NCBI GenBank assembly: GCA_051000345.1 | Contig: JBPCOJ010000052.1 | Coordinates: 1-34,250, forward strand | Direction of reading: 5' to 3' | DNA length: 34,250 nucleotides | Source: JBHENC01 sp051000345 | GTDB lineage: Bacteria > Acidobacteriota > Blastocatellia > Pyrinomonadales > Pyrinomonadaceae | Shown here: in pieces, positions 8,665 to 17,721 of the stretch | Numbering within the stretch: position 1 is the first letter of the stretch | How the letters are laid out: every line of letters starts with the position of its first letter | Translations under genes and position numbers: made by a program | The notes under the pieces: generated by a model | Database searches by the model: none | What the model was told of the DNA's origin: nothing | What the model saw: the letters and a program-made list of their open reading frames with translations, nothing else

Positions 8665-9063
8665 TCACCACTCGCTGTAAGCAACGCCGTCGAGCGAGGT
8701 GTCGGTTGAAGCGCTGTGAATGTTTGTGATGCCCTGCCCGCCTTCTATGGAGGTCGTATCTTCGCCCATCTCGACGTTCCAATTTTTGTCGTCGGTAATC
8801 GGGTCAACGGGAATTTCGCGCATGTAGCCGGAGCTTACCAGATCATCGAGCGACGAGGGCAGCTTGCCTTTGTCTGCGGCGTACTGGTCGATCAATTTAC
8901 GCATTTGAAAAAGGTCGTCGCGCAAGGTGGCTTCCTGCGCGTGGCGAACGCTTTTTTGATATTGCGGCAAAGCGATGGACGCGATAATGACGATGATCGA
9001 GATAACGATCATCAATTCGAGCAGCGTAAAGCCGCGTGCCGCGTGTGCTTTTTTACCACTCAC
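8665..9063 (-). CDS. gspG: GspG-like type II secretion major pseudopilin
   Basis: A 132-residue protein with a prepilin leader cleaved before F12 (KKAHAARG/FTLLELMIVISI), carrying the Glu at mature position 5. Its hydrophobic helix runs to about residue 35. The mature part has the GspG pattern: a disordered-looking linker after DQYAADKGKLPSSLDDLV, then GYMREIPVDPITDDKNW and a C-terminus ending YSEW. Such proteins polymerise into the periplasmic pseudopilus. It starts with GTG at 9063 inside the last codons of the preceding pseudopilin (11-nt overlap in another frame), with GGAGAG about 9 nt upstream, so the two are translationally coupled. Confidence 0.9.
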   Translation of the reverse strand: MSGKKAHAARGFTLLELMIVISIIVIIASIALPQYQKSVRHAQEATLRDDLFQMRKLIDQYAADKGKLPSSLDDLVSSGYMREIPVDPITDDKNWNVEMGEDTTSIEGGQGITNIHSASTDTSLDGVAYSEW

Positions 9064-9793
9064 TGTATTTCTCTCCGTTCAGCGAAGTCGCGTTCGATTT
9101 CGAGTGTACGTCGAACACGTTTTCGCCGCCCCACGCTCCGGCGTCCGCCGAATCATATACCGAACGCAATTCCCAATCGGCCTTGCCCGTCATCGGATCG
9201 ACGGGAATCTCGCGCAAGTAAACTTTCTTCTTCGGCGTCGTCTGAAGCTTGAGATTATCCGTTGCGTTTCCCGTGAGACTGCCGGACAGCGCGGACGCAG
9301 GCTGTTGCCTTGGCAACACATCAACACCATCCTTCAAAGCTTCGAGCGTTGGCGGATAACGCTCAGTGTTATCGACTGTAAAAATTGTCTGATCGCTGAT
9401 GCAAACACGGCTACGCGGATCAATGGGCTGCTGTTGCCCGCCGTTATTACCGATTTGATTTTCACGTACTTGTACCTGTGAAGTTCCGGTTGCTGAGTTA
9501 GGACACCCGATAGTATCGCGGTGAAACTGTTTGATGGCTTCGCGCATCTCGCGCAATTCTTCGCGCAGTTGCTGTTCACGCTGGCGTTTGACGCTTGTTT
9601 TGATAAGCGGAATTACGCCGAGCGTCATAATCGTCAACACCGTTAGCGTAACGACGAGTTCGAGCAGCGAAAAGCCCGCGTGTTGCGCGCGACGATTGAC
9701 AGCCCGCCACTTCGTCGTGGGGCGAAGTGGCAGCGGCGTGCAGTCCTGACACTCGCCGTTCATCGCTTCATTATTTGTTTTCCGCAAAATCAT
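9053..9793 (-). CDS. Second type II secretion pseudopilin (GspG-like, with large insert)
   Basis: A 246-residue protein with a prepilin motif at residues 40-60 (AQHAG/FSLLELVVTLTVLTIMTLG), including the position-5 Glu. The leader is unusually long (about 40 residues). A shorter start (MNGECQ, position 9763) would reduce it to about 30. The mature part shares the GspG-style end with its neighbour (YLREIPVDPMTGKADW, then a C-terminal YSEW). However, an insert of about 60 residues rich in Gln/Asn and containing two Cys (IGCPNS; SRVCIS) precedes the conserved part. It begins 2 nt after the secretin stop and overlaps the next pseudopilin by 11 nt. Likely a duplicated major pseudopilin or a minor tip component. 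Confidence 0.88.
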   Translation of the reverse strand: MILRKTNNEAMNGECQDCTPLPLRPTTKWRAVNRRAQHAGFSLLELVVTLTVLTIMTLGVIPLIKTSVKRQREQQLREELREMREAIKQFHRDTIGCPNSATGTSQVQVRENQIGNNGGQQQPIDPRSRVCISDQTIFTVDNTERYPPTLEALKDGVDVLPRQQPASALSGSLTGNATDNLKLQTTPKKKVYLREIPVDPMTGKADWELRSVYDSADAGAWGGENVFDVHSKSNATSLNGEKYSEW

Positions 9794-9795
9794 CT

Positions 9796-12597
9796 TTATG
9801 GTTTCACAGTGATGCGGCTGCGCGCGAGTTGCAGCAGCACATCGCGGCCATCCGTGGCGACGATGTGAGTATTATTCGTGTCGAAGGTAACGGCGCTCTC
9901 GCCCGCTCCAATCGCTTCTATGTCGAGAGTGAGCAGCACGCCCACGCTTGTGAGCGACGAGGCTCCGGCGGGCGGCGTGAGCGAGACGAGCAGCACGCCG
10001 TTCGCCGCGTCAATGGATTGCGCCAGCGTCGGCGCGGCGGTTCCGCCCGAAGTCTTAAGGCTGACGGGCAAGACGTTGCGCACGGCGATTGAATGCGGAT
10101 CAAAGCGGAAGGTGACGACGGCAAGGCCGAGCGGCGCGTCCGTCTTGAGCATTAACATCAAGCGGCGCTTATCGCCGACGCGCATTTCCTGATGCTCCGG
10201 TATCAAACGCAATTCGGCGGCGCTGGCCGGCGCGCTTGAACCGTTGCTGCGATTCGGGACTTGCTCGACAACGAAGTTGCGCGTGCTTTCGGAAGCGGAT
10301 TTCGGTTGCGCTGCTAGGGTGACGCTGGACGAAACGACGTTCGCGGGCAATGGTGTGCTGCGCATAACCGCTTCTGTCGCGGTGCCGCTGTTATTTGCGA
10401 GTGATGATGCATTAGGATTCGGTGCCATTAAAATCTTCGGCGCTGGCACGTAAGCGGGCGGCACACTGTCTGTCAATTGCGCAATATTTTCTTGCGAGGC
10501 GGCAGGAACGGCAACGCTTGGTTGTGCGACGACATTAGTAGCGGCGGTATTGATTGGCGAAGCATTGACTGTTTGCTGTGCATTGCCGCCCGCTTGCGTG
10601 TTGTTCGTTTGCGTATTGCTGTTATTGTTGCTTGCCAGCACGCCGGACTGCGTTTGTTGTGCGGCGCGTTGCGCGGCGGCGAGTTGGTCTTCGCGGTCTG
10701 CTTCCTGCAGCACGGCTTCAAGCGATTCCGTCGTCGGCGTCGAGAATGTCCCGCTCGGGCGCATTTCTTCGTCGCGCGGCTCAATCGCCGGAGAGCGCAG
10801 CACGCGCGGCGTGACGGTAATGACAATATCGGATTGGACGTTATCGCGGCGCGGCGCGGTGAAAAGATAACCGAGTATGGGCAGGCCGCCCAAGATAGGC
10901 AAGCCAGCACGCCCGTTCGATTGCTTGTTCTGCGCGACGCTGACGAGCATCATCGTGCGATTGTTTTGAATGCGCGCCGTGCCGTTGATTGTGCGCTCGG
11001 TAAACGTCGGCGTGTTGCTTTGATTGAGCACGTCCTTCGAGACGATGTTCATTTTTACCTGCACGTCCAGATTCGGAAAAACCTGCGGCGTGAGTTCAAT
11101 CGTCAAACCTGTTTCTTCGTACTGCACGACGGGAAAACCACCGCCCCCGAAATTGATTCCGTTGCCCGTGTTTCCCGTTTGATTAGTATTGACGTTGCTG
11201 CCGAAAGGATAAGTTTGTGCAGTCACGACGGGCACGCGCTGGCCTATGCGCGCCCTTGATAGCTCACCGTCAAAAGCGTGTATCTGGTTCGAGTAAACGA
11301 GCCGCGTATTTTGTTTGCTCTGGAAAGCATTGAGGGAAGTAGAAGGCAAAACGAGCGCCGCACCGAGCGCAAGCGGCGACGCAGCGACGGTAGTCGTCGC
11401 GGCAGCACCGGCGGCGGCGGCAACCGTTTGCGTGAGGGACGGGCGGCGGCTTCCGGCCAGCACAATCCCATTTTGCGTGCCGCCGAGATTGATGCTGCTG
11501 CCCGAAGGATCGCCGATCTGATTACCGAATTGAATCAAGTCCGTGTGCGAGACTTCATAAATAGCAACGTCCATCACAACTTCCGAACGGTCTTTATCAA
11601 TGTTGCGTATTAACTCGCCGATCAAGCGCACGTTTTCCGGCGTGTCGCGCACGGTCAAACTGTTGGTCGAAGCGTTGACGATGCTGGCCGTCGGCGGACG
11701 ACCGTTCTGCGCCGGAAGCGCTTGCTGAATAACTCTCTGCGCGTCTTCGGGCTTGGCGTTCTCCAGATAAAAAGTGCGAATGACAAGCTGTTGATACTGC
11801 GCGCGCTTGATCTGGTCTGCAACGATGATCGTGCGGCGGCTGAGCTTTTGGAAAAATAGATTCTGGACGAGAAATAGGTAATCGAGCGCCTGCGAAGTCG
11901 TCACGTCACGCAAATTGATGTTGATGTTGCGGCGCTGGCTTTCAAGGTCTTTGTCGAACACGACGTTGAGATCGAGGCGTTCGGCGAGGCTGCGTATAAA
12001 ACTCAACAAATCGCCGCTGAAGGTAATCACGCGCTGCTGTTCGACGCGCGCCGGAGGCAATGCGGGCGCGGTGGTTTGCTGGCTGACGCGCATCGCCGTC
12101 GAACCCATCATATCGCCGTTTGTTCGTTGGTTATTCGAGGAAGACGTGCGCGGCGTGCCGCTGCCTGCGGCGGGCGATGACGCGGCGGGCGCATCCATGC
12201 CTTCCTTTTCGCGTTGTAGGCGCAACATGCGTTCCATCTCGGAAAGCGCAAGCTGGTTGACCGGATCATAGCCGTAAGCCTGCCGAAAGGAATTATACGC
12301 TCCGACGTAATCGCGCTGTTCGGCAAGCGAGCGCCCTTTTTGCATAAAGCTTTGCGAAGCGTTGAAGATCGCGCGGCGGTAATGCAGTTGATATTCGGTC
12401 TGCGCGGGATCGGCGGCCACCGCGAGCGCAAACTCCTGCGCCGCGCGCTCCCATTGCTGCGCCGCTTCGTAGACAATGCCCTGCTTGTAATTCTTTTCGC
12501 CCTTTTTATCCCGTGCCGCCACGGGCATCGCCGTCGCCAGCAGGCAAATGATTATCAGCAGGGCGGCAGAGGAGCGTGCGTTTACAAATAATTTCAT
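9796..12597 (-). CDS. gspD: Secretin (GspD/PilQ-like) with N-terminal TPRs and C-terminal cohesin-like domain
   Basis: A 933-residue outer-membrane channel subunit. ATG 12597 (MKLFVNARS) is chosen over an upstream TTG because it directly precedes the signal peptide (residues 1-28) and has AGAG about 8 nt before it. TPR-like helices occupy residues 35-125. A secretin/TonB short N domain follows (VITFSGDLLSFIRSLAERLD), then an N1-type domain (VIRTFYLENAKPEDAQRVIQ). The secretin core contains GLTIELTPQVFPNLDVQVKM and LPILGGLPILGYLFTA. After a low-complexity Asn/Gln/Ala-rich linker, the last 135 residues form a cohesin-like beta domain (LMLKTDAPLGLAVVTFRFDP). This fusion is seen in Acidobacteriota secretins. 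It lies between gspE and the pseudopilins. Confidence 0.92.
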   Translation of the reverse strand: MKLFVNARSSAALLIIICLLATAMPVAARDKKGEKNYKQGIVYEAAQQWERAAQEFALAVAADPAQTEYQLHYRRAIFNASQSFMQKGRSLAEQRDYVGAYNSFRQAYGYDPVNQLALSEMERMLRLQREKEGMDAPAASSPAAGSGTPRTSSSNNQRTNGDMMGSTAMRVSQQTTAPALPPARVEQQRVITFSGDLLSFIRSLAERLDLNVVFDKDLESQRRNININLRDVTTSQALDYLFLVQNLFFQKLSRRTIIVADQIKRAQYQQLVIRTFYLENAKPEDAQRVIQQALPAQNGRPPTASIVNASTNSLTVRDTPENVRLIGELIRNIDKDRSEVVMDVAIYEVSHTDLIQFGNQIGDPSGSSINLGGTQNGIVLAGSRRPSLTQTVAAAAGAAATTTVAASPLALGAALVLPSTSLNAFQSKQNTRLVYSNQIHAFDGELSRARIGQRVPVVTAQTYPFGSNVNTNQTGNTGNGINFGGGGFPVVQYEETGLTIELTPQVFPNLDVQVKMNIVSKDVLNQSNTPTFTERTINGTARIQNNRTMMLVSVAQNKQSNGRAGLPILGGLPILGYLFTAPRRDNVQSDIVITVTPRVLRSPAIEPRDEEMRPSGTFSTPTTESLEAVLQEADREDQLAAAQRAAQQTQSGVLASNNNSNTQTNNTQAGGNAQQTVNASPINTAATNVVAQPSVAVPAASQENIAQLTDSVPPAYVPAPKILMAPNPNASSLANNSGTATEAVMRSTPLPANVVSSSVTLAAQPKSASESTRNFVVEQVPNRSNGSSAPASAAELRLIPEHQEMRVGDKRRLMLMLKTDAPLGLAVVTFRFDPHSIAVRNVLPVSLKTSGGTAAPTLAQSIDAANGVLLVSLTPPAGASSLTSVGVLLTLDIEAIGAGESAVTFDTNNTHIVATDGRDVLLQLARSRITVKP

Positions 12598-12744
12598 ATT
12601 GATTCTCTTTGACGAAACGACTACCAAATAAGTGAAGCGCCGAAAAACGGCGATTGTCCCGATTATTAATCAAAGGCAGCGCCCCGGCAGATAGTAACTT
12701 TAATGCACACGCCGCAGATCGAGCGCGGTTCCAAAAACAGGAGA

Positions 12745-12850
12745 CAGTATTCAGGAGTCAGCATATAGGGCATGAAGCGTATGGATGAAGATGGACACAA
12801 TCATTAAAGTTTCTTCATTCCGACTTACGACTCCTGACTTCTGAATACTG
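12745..12850. repeat. Long intergenic hairpin between gspE and gspD
   Basis: The left arm (12745-12777) and right arm (12813-12850) are imperfect inverted copies beginning and ending with CAGTATTCAG/CTGAATACTG. Both are built from heptamers such as GGAGTCA and GAAGTCA; the right arm has one more 7-nt unit than the left. It starts 2 nt after the gspE stop on the minus strand. The rest of the 255-bp gap toward gspD has a small stem, CGCCG/CGGCG (12638-12652), in the gspD leader. It is a different sequence family from the AGATGTT hairpins but has the same architecture. Confidence 0.75.
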
Positions 12851-12852
12851 CT

Positions 12853-14562
12853 TCACGCCTTTGTCGCAACGATTTCTTCGACGAACGTCACACGGTTGAT
12901 TTCGTGCAGTGTGGAGACGCCTGCGAAAACTTTTTGCAGCGCGGATTCGCGCAAGCCTCTTAAGCCTTCGGCTTCTGCCGCGCGCCGCACTTCGGAACCG
13001 GGACGCCGCTCGACGATCATTTCGCGTATGTTGTCGGTCAAATCGAGCAGTTCGTGAATCGCCGTGCGCCCGCGATAGCCCGTCTGGTTGCACGCATCGC
13101 AGCCGATGCTCATAAAAAAAATGTGTTCGCGGTGATCTTCCGGGCGCAAGCCTGATTCTAATAATTCCTCATCCGCCGGTCTGTATGCGCGCTTGCAGAC
13201 GGGACACAGCATACGCACCAATCTTTGCGCGAGCACGCAGTTCAAGCTCGACACGAAATTATACGGCTCGACGCCCATGTTAAGGAAACGCCCGATCACG
13301 TCGATCACGTTGTTGGCGTGGACGGTGGTGAAAACGAGGTGGCCTGTGAGCGCCGATTGAATGGCGATCTGCGCCGTGTCTGTATCGCGTATTTCGCCGA
13401 CCATAATCTTGTCAGGGTCATGGCGCAGAATAGAGCGCAGGCCGCGCGCAAACGTGAGTCCCTTTTTTTCGTTGACGGGAATCTGCGTGATGCCGTGAAG
13501 CTGATATTCGACGGGGTCTTCGATGGTGATAATCTTGTCTTCTTCGTTTCTGATTTCGTTGAGCGCCGCGTAGAGCGTCGTCGTTTTACCCGATCCGGTC
13601 GGGCCTGTGACGAGCACCATGCCGTAAGGCTCCGCAATATAACGGCGAAATTTCCGGACATCCTCTTCATCGAAACCGACGACATCGAGACGTAAATCCT
13701 TGAAGCTTTCGTTGATTTGCTCTTTGTCGAGAATACGAATAACGGCGTCTTCACCGTGCACCGTCGGCATAATCGAAACGCGGAAATCGACGTTGCGGCC
13801 TTTGTAGCGAACGCGGAATCTGCCGTCCTGCGGCACGCGCCGCTCGGCGATGTCTAGTTCCGACATGACCTTGATACGCGAAATCAAAGTCTGGTGATAG
13901 GCGAGATCAATCGGATCGACTTTCTGATAAAGAGCGCCGTCGATGCGATACTTTACCTGCACTTCCGTGTCGCGCGTTTCGATGTGAATATCGGAAGCGC
14001 GATTCTCCATCGCATTGAAAATAATCGTATCGACGAGCTTGATGATCGGCGACATTTCGCTATCCGTCGCCAAGCGGTCGAGGTCTAAAATTTCCTCGCC
14101 GGTCTCTGTTTCCTTGACGAGCGAAATGCGAAAGCCGGAAGCCGCTTCCTGCAACACGCGCTGCGTCGCGTCGCCTTTGCGCAACACCAGATCGAGTTGC
14201 GCCGCGGTTGCGACATACGGCACGATGCGCGCGCCCAGTGCTCCCGCGAGTTCGTCCAGATGTTCGAGGTCAGTCGGGTCGGCCATTGCGACGTGCAGCC
14301 GCTTGCCTTCGCGTCGAAGCGGAACCATCTGATGACGCAGCATTAAATCGACTGGGATTTCGGCAAACAACGCGTAATCAATCGGCGATGCGCCGTCGAT
14401 TGGAAAAAGATCGACGTACTGCAAGCGATAGCGATTTGCCAAATCCCGCGCCGCGCTTACTTCCGACGGCTCGATTGGCGCAGGCGCAGCGACGATAAGC
14501 GGCGCGATTGAATCCGCAGACAGCAGAGTTTCCGTTGTTTCTTCTTCGAGCAATTCTTTCAT
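12853..14562 (-). CDS. gspE: GspE/PilB-family secretion ATPase
   Basis: A 569-residue hexameric ATPase that powers pseudopilus or pilus assembly at the inner membrane. An N-terminal GspE-N domain (about residues 35-140; VPLRREGKRLHVAMADPTDL) is followed by the catalytic region. This has Walker A GPTGSGKTTT, an Asp box EDPVEYQ, Walker B IMVGEIRD and a His box TGHLVFTTVHAN. A zinc-binding insert is shown by CPVC and CDAC. The length and the zinc motif fit GspE and PilB alike; retraction ATPases (PilT) are much shorter. ATG 14562 is 60 bp after gspF. All catalytic motifs are intact. Confidence 0.95.
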   Translation of the reverse strand: MKELLEEETTETLLSADSIAPLIVAAPAPIEPSEVSAARDLANRYRLQYVDLFPIDGASPIDYALFAEIPVDLMLRHQMVPLRREGKRLHVAMADPTDLEHLDELAGALGARIVPYVATAAQLDLVLRKGDATQRVLQEAASGFRISLVKETETGEEILDLDRLATDSEMSPIIKLVDTIIFNAMENRASDIHIETRDTEVQVKYRIDGALYQKVDPIDLAYHQTLISRIKVMSELDIAERRVPQDGRFRVRYKGRNVDFRVSIMPTVHGEDAVIRILDKEQINESFKDLRLDVVGFDEEDVRKFRRYIAEPYGMVLVTGPTGSGKTTTLYAALNEIRNEEDKIITIEDPVEYQLHGITQIPVNEKKGLTFARGLRSILRHDPDKIMVGEIRDTDTAQIAIQSALTGHLVFTTVHANNVIDVIGRFLNMGVEPYNFVSSLNCVLAQRLVRMLCPVCKRAYRPADEELLESGLRPEDHREHIFFMSIGCDACNQTGYRGRTAIHELLDLTDNIREMIVERRPGSEVRRAAEAEGLRGLRESALQKVFAGVSTLHEINRVTFVEEIVATKA

Positions 14563-14622
14563 ATCTTATGAGCGAGCGAAACTTTCAGTGTTCGAGGATG
14601 AAGACTCGACGGCGTGCCTTTT

Positions 14623-15858
14623 TCAGCGCGACGCGGCGTTCGAGATAGACTGAATAATCGGTAGATAAATTGCCAGCAAAATCGTAATGACGACGCCGCC
14701 CATGACAACGAGAATCGCAGGCTCAAGCGTTGTCGTCAATTGTTCGAGCCGCACTTCCGCTTCAGCATCATAAAAAACCGAAACCTCGTCAAGCATTTCG
14801 CGCAAGCTGCCCGAACGCTCGCCGACGCCGATCATGTCGAGCGCGAGCGGCGGAACCCAGCGCGCTTCTTCGAGGCTCTCCGTAAACGTGCGGCCTTCGC
14901 GGATCATCGGCAGAATCTCCGAACTTTTACGGCGCAGTTCGCGGTTCGTTATCGACTCAGCCGCAATCTCCCACGATTCGACGAGTGTAATACCGCCCGC
15001 CAGCAGCGTCGCTAAACTTCGCGTCGCCTGTGCGATGGAGAGTTGCTGCAAAAGCTTACCGACGACGGGGACTTTCAAAAGCGTCGCATCCAACGTGAGT
15101 CTTCCCTGCGGCGTGCGTCCCCAAATTGTCAGCGCGATGGCGGAGATTAGGATGAGCGGAGCCAGCCAAAAGATGTTCGAGGCAATCGTCCCTGAGATGC
15201 CGACGACTACCTTTGTGACAAGCGGCAATTCCGTGTTGAAGATCGCGCCCGTGAAGAGTTGCGCCATGCGCGGCACGACATAGACGGTCAGAAACGCGAC
15301 CATGGCGAAGGAGGCCGTGAGCAGCAAGAGCGGATACGCGAGCGCGCCGCGAATCTTCCGGCGCAATTCGACGTTGCGCCGCATATAAGAAACATAGCGG
15401 TTCAAGACTTCGTCGAGCGCGCCAGACCTTTCGCCCGCGAGAATCGAAGCCGTGTAGATGCGCGGAAAAATAGAGCCTTGCGCGGCAAAGGCGGCGGAGA
15501 GCGCAAGGCCGCCGCGAATCTTGTCTTCGACATCGCCGAGCACTTGACGCAGGCGCGCGGAAGCGGCTCGTTTACGCAGCATTGCGATGGATTGCAAAAT
15601 CGGGATTCCGGCGCGCACAAGCGCGGCGAGTTGCTGATTAAAGAGCAGAAAATCTCCGGGCTTAACGCGCGGCTGCGCGCCCTTGCCGCCGCGCCTCGTC
15701 AGCGCAGAGACGCCGGAAGTTTTCGGCGGCGTGACGGCGAACACGCGAAAGCCTTCACGCTCTAAGCGCGCGCGCGCTTCATGCACGCCGAGAGCCTCGA
15801 CCGTGCGCGTGATGACTTCGCCCGCAGGCGTTCCTAACCGACAAATAAACTCTGCCAT
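14623..15858 (-). CDS. gspF: GspF/PilC-family inner-membrane platform protein
   Basis: A 411-residue polytopic protein starting at ATG 15858 (MAEFICRLG). A longer TTG start at 15939 would add 27 residues without family resemblance. Two GspF repeats are visible. The first is at about residues 65-190 (DFLLFNQQLAALVRAGIPIL; SAAFAAQGSIFPRIYTASIL; AGERSGALDEVL). The second is at about 270-390 (ATRSLATLLAGGITLVESWE; PPLALDMIGVGERSGSLREM). Three transmembrane helices are present (near 195, 245 and 385). It is the first gene of the secretion cluster and forms the platform on which the ATPase acts. The upstream gap is shared with a divergent VWA gene. Confidence 0.94.
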   Translation of the reverse strand: MAEFICRLGTPAGEVITRTVEALGVHEARARLEREGFRVFAVTPPKTSGVSALTRRGGKGAQPRVKPGDFLLFNQQLAALVRAGIPILQSIAMLRKRAASARLRQVLGDVEDKIRGGLALSAAFAAQGSIFPRIYTASILAGERSGALDEVLNRYVSYMRRNVELRRKIRGALAYPLLLLTASFAMVAFLTVYVVPRMAQLFTGAIFNTELPLVTKVVVGISGTIASNIFWLAPLILISAIALTIWGRTPQGRLTLDATLLKVPVVGKLLQQLSIAQATRSLATLLAGGITLVESWEIAAESITNRELRRKSSEILPMIREGRTFTESLEEARWVPPLALDMIGVGERSGSLREMLDEVSVFYDAEAEVRLEQLTTTLEPAILVVMGGVVITILLAIYLPIIQSISNAASR

Positions 15859-16249
15859 AAACTTTGTGAGCCTAACCGTATCAATCGTCCGGGCAAGGCA
15901 ATCAAACGTCGGATCAATAATATAACACGCTGGCGGCAACGAAAAGTTGCAGTCAGATGAAACTTATCGTGTGAAATTCTGATGAAACATCGCACGCCGC
16001 CGCGTGTTTTCTTGCGCAACTCAACTTAACTCAACTACAATGTATCTCGAAGCCGGTCACGTTCGAGCAAACTCATGCAGCGCGTGCCGGTTCGTCTCCC
16101 TAATCACCAAGGTTTATATTTGCCTTCCGCAGTCGAATTCAAAACGCCGCGCGGGAAGGCACGTTCCGCAATAAGCCAGCGAGTCGATGAGTCAACGCGC
16201 CGTTGTTTTCTCATACTCTCTGGACGGGCATGGAACTGAAGGGTTTTAC
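15859..16249. other. Divergent intergenic region (391 bp) between gspF and first VWA gene
   Basis: No credible gene was seen. It must carry the promoters for the secretion cluster (minus) and for the first VWA gene (plus). A weak sigma-70-like pair for the plus strand is noted separately. The remaining sequence shows no strong inverted repeat. Confidence 0.5.
16012..16041 (+). promoter_or_regulatory. Possible promoter of the first VWA gene
   Basis: TTGCGC (16012-16017) and TACAAT (16036-16041) are separated by 18 nt, about 210 nt before the VWA start codon. The -10 box is good and the -35 box moderate. Assigned by eye only. Confidence 0.25.
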
Positions 16250-17386
16250 ATGAACACACAGCGCCGCAGCAAGCTTCGCCGCTCATTTCAAAGCGCGCTC
16301 GTCATTTCTCTTTTACTTCTGTCCGCGCTTCATACGGCGCGCATAACTTTTGCCCGACAAACTGCCGCGCCGCCAGCGTCCGCTTCGCAAAAACCGGACG
16401 CGCAGCCGAGGCAGACAAAGCCATCCGAGCCGTCTCCCGCGCCATCTGCAACGCCTGCTCCGGCAACGACTACAAAGACGTCCAACGATCCGACATCGCC
16501 GCCGCAAAATCCTGCGCCCAACAATAATGGACGAGACGAACAGATTATCGTCAACACCGATCTCGTTTCGCTGACCGCCACCGTCACAGACCCATACGGG
16601 CGTTATGTGACCGGGCTAAACAAAAATTCCTTTACCGTGCTCGACGATAAAGTGCCGCAGGAAATCACTTTTTTCAGCGACGACGATGCGCCCGTTTCCG
16701 TGGGCGTCGTCTTTGACGTATCGGGTTCGATGGGCGGCGACAAAATTCAGCACGCGCGCGATGCTCTCAAAAAGTTTATTGAAACGAGCGACGAGCGCGA
16801 CGAATATTTTTTGATCGGCTTTAACTCGCGCGCGCAGTTGCTGCTCGACCGCACGCGCGACGGCGACGCGGTTCTCGATAAGCTTACCTTTGTGCAAACG
16901 AAGGGACAGACGGCGCTTTACGATGCCTGTTATTTAGGTGTCGAAAAGGTCGGGCGCGGCGTTCACCAGAAACACGCCGTGCTGCTTTTGAGCGACGGGC
17001 AGGACAACAGTTCCCGCTACACCTTCAACGAACTGCGCCGCCTCTTGAAGGAATCCGACGTCACGATTTATTCGATAGGGATTCTCGGCGGCAACGACGC
17101 GGGCAGCACCTTCGGCGTCGAAGGTCAGGCGATTCTCACGGAATTGTCGGCGGTCTCCGGCGGCAAAGCCTTTTTCCCGAATACTTCAGCCGAAATGGAC
17201 GACGTATTCGCGCGCATCGCCATCGAGTTGCGCCATCAATATTCCATCGGCTATAAGCCGACGAATTTCACAGGCGACGGCAAGTTTCATCGCCTTAAAA
17301 TCAAAGTCACGCCGCCGCGCGGATTGCCGCGCTTGTTCGTGCGCAGCAAAGACGGCTACTACGCACTGACCACTACTCCGCGCTAA
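16250..17386 (+). CDS. Secreted VWA-domain protein (VWFA-related acidobacterial type), copy 1
   Basis: A 378-residue protein from ATG 16250, which has AAGGG 7 nt upstream; a longer frame starting at 16187 lacks such a site. A signal peptide (about residues 1-36, ending TFARQ) is followed by a Pro/Ala/Thr linker. Then comes DEQIIVNTDLVSLTATVTDP, a beta domain typical of the acidobacterial VWFA-related family (TIGR03436-like). The VWA domain carries the MIDAS motif DVSGS (VVFDVSGSMGGDK) and LLSDGQDNS. The end has ELRHQYSIGYKPTN and a final KDGYYA. It probably binds metal and protein ligands in the periplasm or outside; the partner is unknown. A second copy follows downstream on the same strand. 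Confidence 0.88.
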   Translation: MNTQRRSKLRRSFQSALVISLLLLSALHTARITFARQTAAPPASASQKPDAQPRQTKPSEPSPAPSATPAPATTTKTSNDPTSPPQNPAPNNNGRDEQIIVNTDLVSLTATVTDPYGRYVTGLNKNSFTVLDDKVPQEITFFSDDDAPVSVGVVFDVSGSMGGDKIQHARDALKKFIETSDERDEYFLIGFNSRAQLLLDRTRDGDAVLDKLTFVQTKGQTALYDACYLGVEKVGRGVHQKHAVLLLSDGQDNSSRYTFNELRRLLKESDVTIYSIGILGGNDAGSTFGVEGQAILTELSAVSGGKAFFPNTSAEMDDVFARIAIELRHQYSIGYKPTNFTGDGKFHRLKIKVTPPRGLPRLFVRSKDGYYALTTTPR

Positions 17387-17721
17387 ACTTGCTTCCCGCG
17401 TTTCAGCCGTATGCGGCAACGCTCCATAGCCTTTGCCGCATCTTCATTAAAGGTTCCGCGTTCCTCGAAAGAGCGACGACGGTGCCGCAGTAAACACGGC
17501 CATCTTGTCGCTTGCCCCAGCAGCACTAGAAGAAACGATAATCGCCGGATCGCATACGACAAAAGCGATCCGGCTTACAACACACGCGAGCGCCTTGCGA
17601 AGGCAGCGGCTTTCGAGATAATCGAAGAGCGCAGCCTTCCGGGGCGTTTCGCGCGCAATCAATCTTTTTCAGATCGATAGGCATCGAATAAATGAGCAAG
17701 AGTGTTTCGAGGAAATATTTT
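17387..17721. other. Intergenic region (335 bp) between the two VWA genes
   Basis: No credible gene was seen. It contains one clear hairpin (17544-17574): perfect 10-bp arms GCCGGATCGC/GCGATCCGGC around an 11-nt loop. No T-run follows, so it is not a classical terminator. The Shine-Dalgarno sequence of the second VWA gene (GAGGAAA) is at its right end. Confidence 0.5.
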
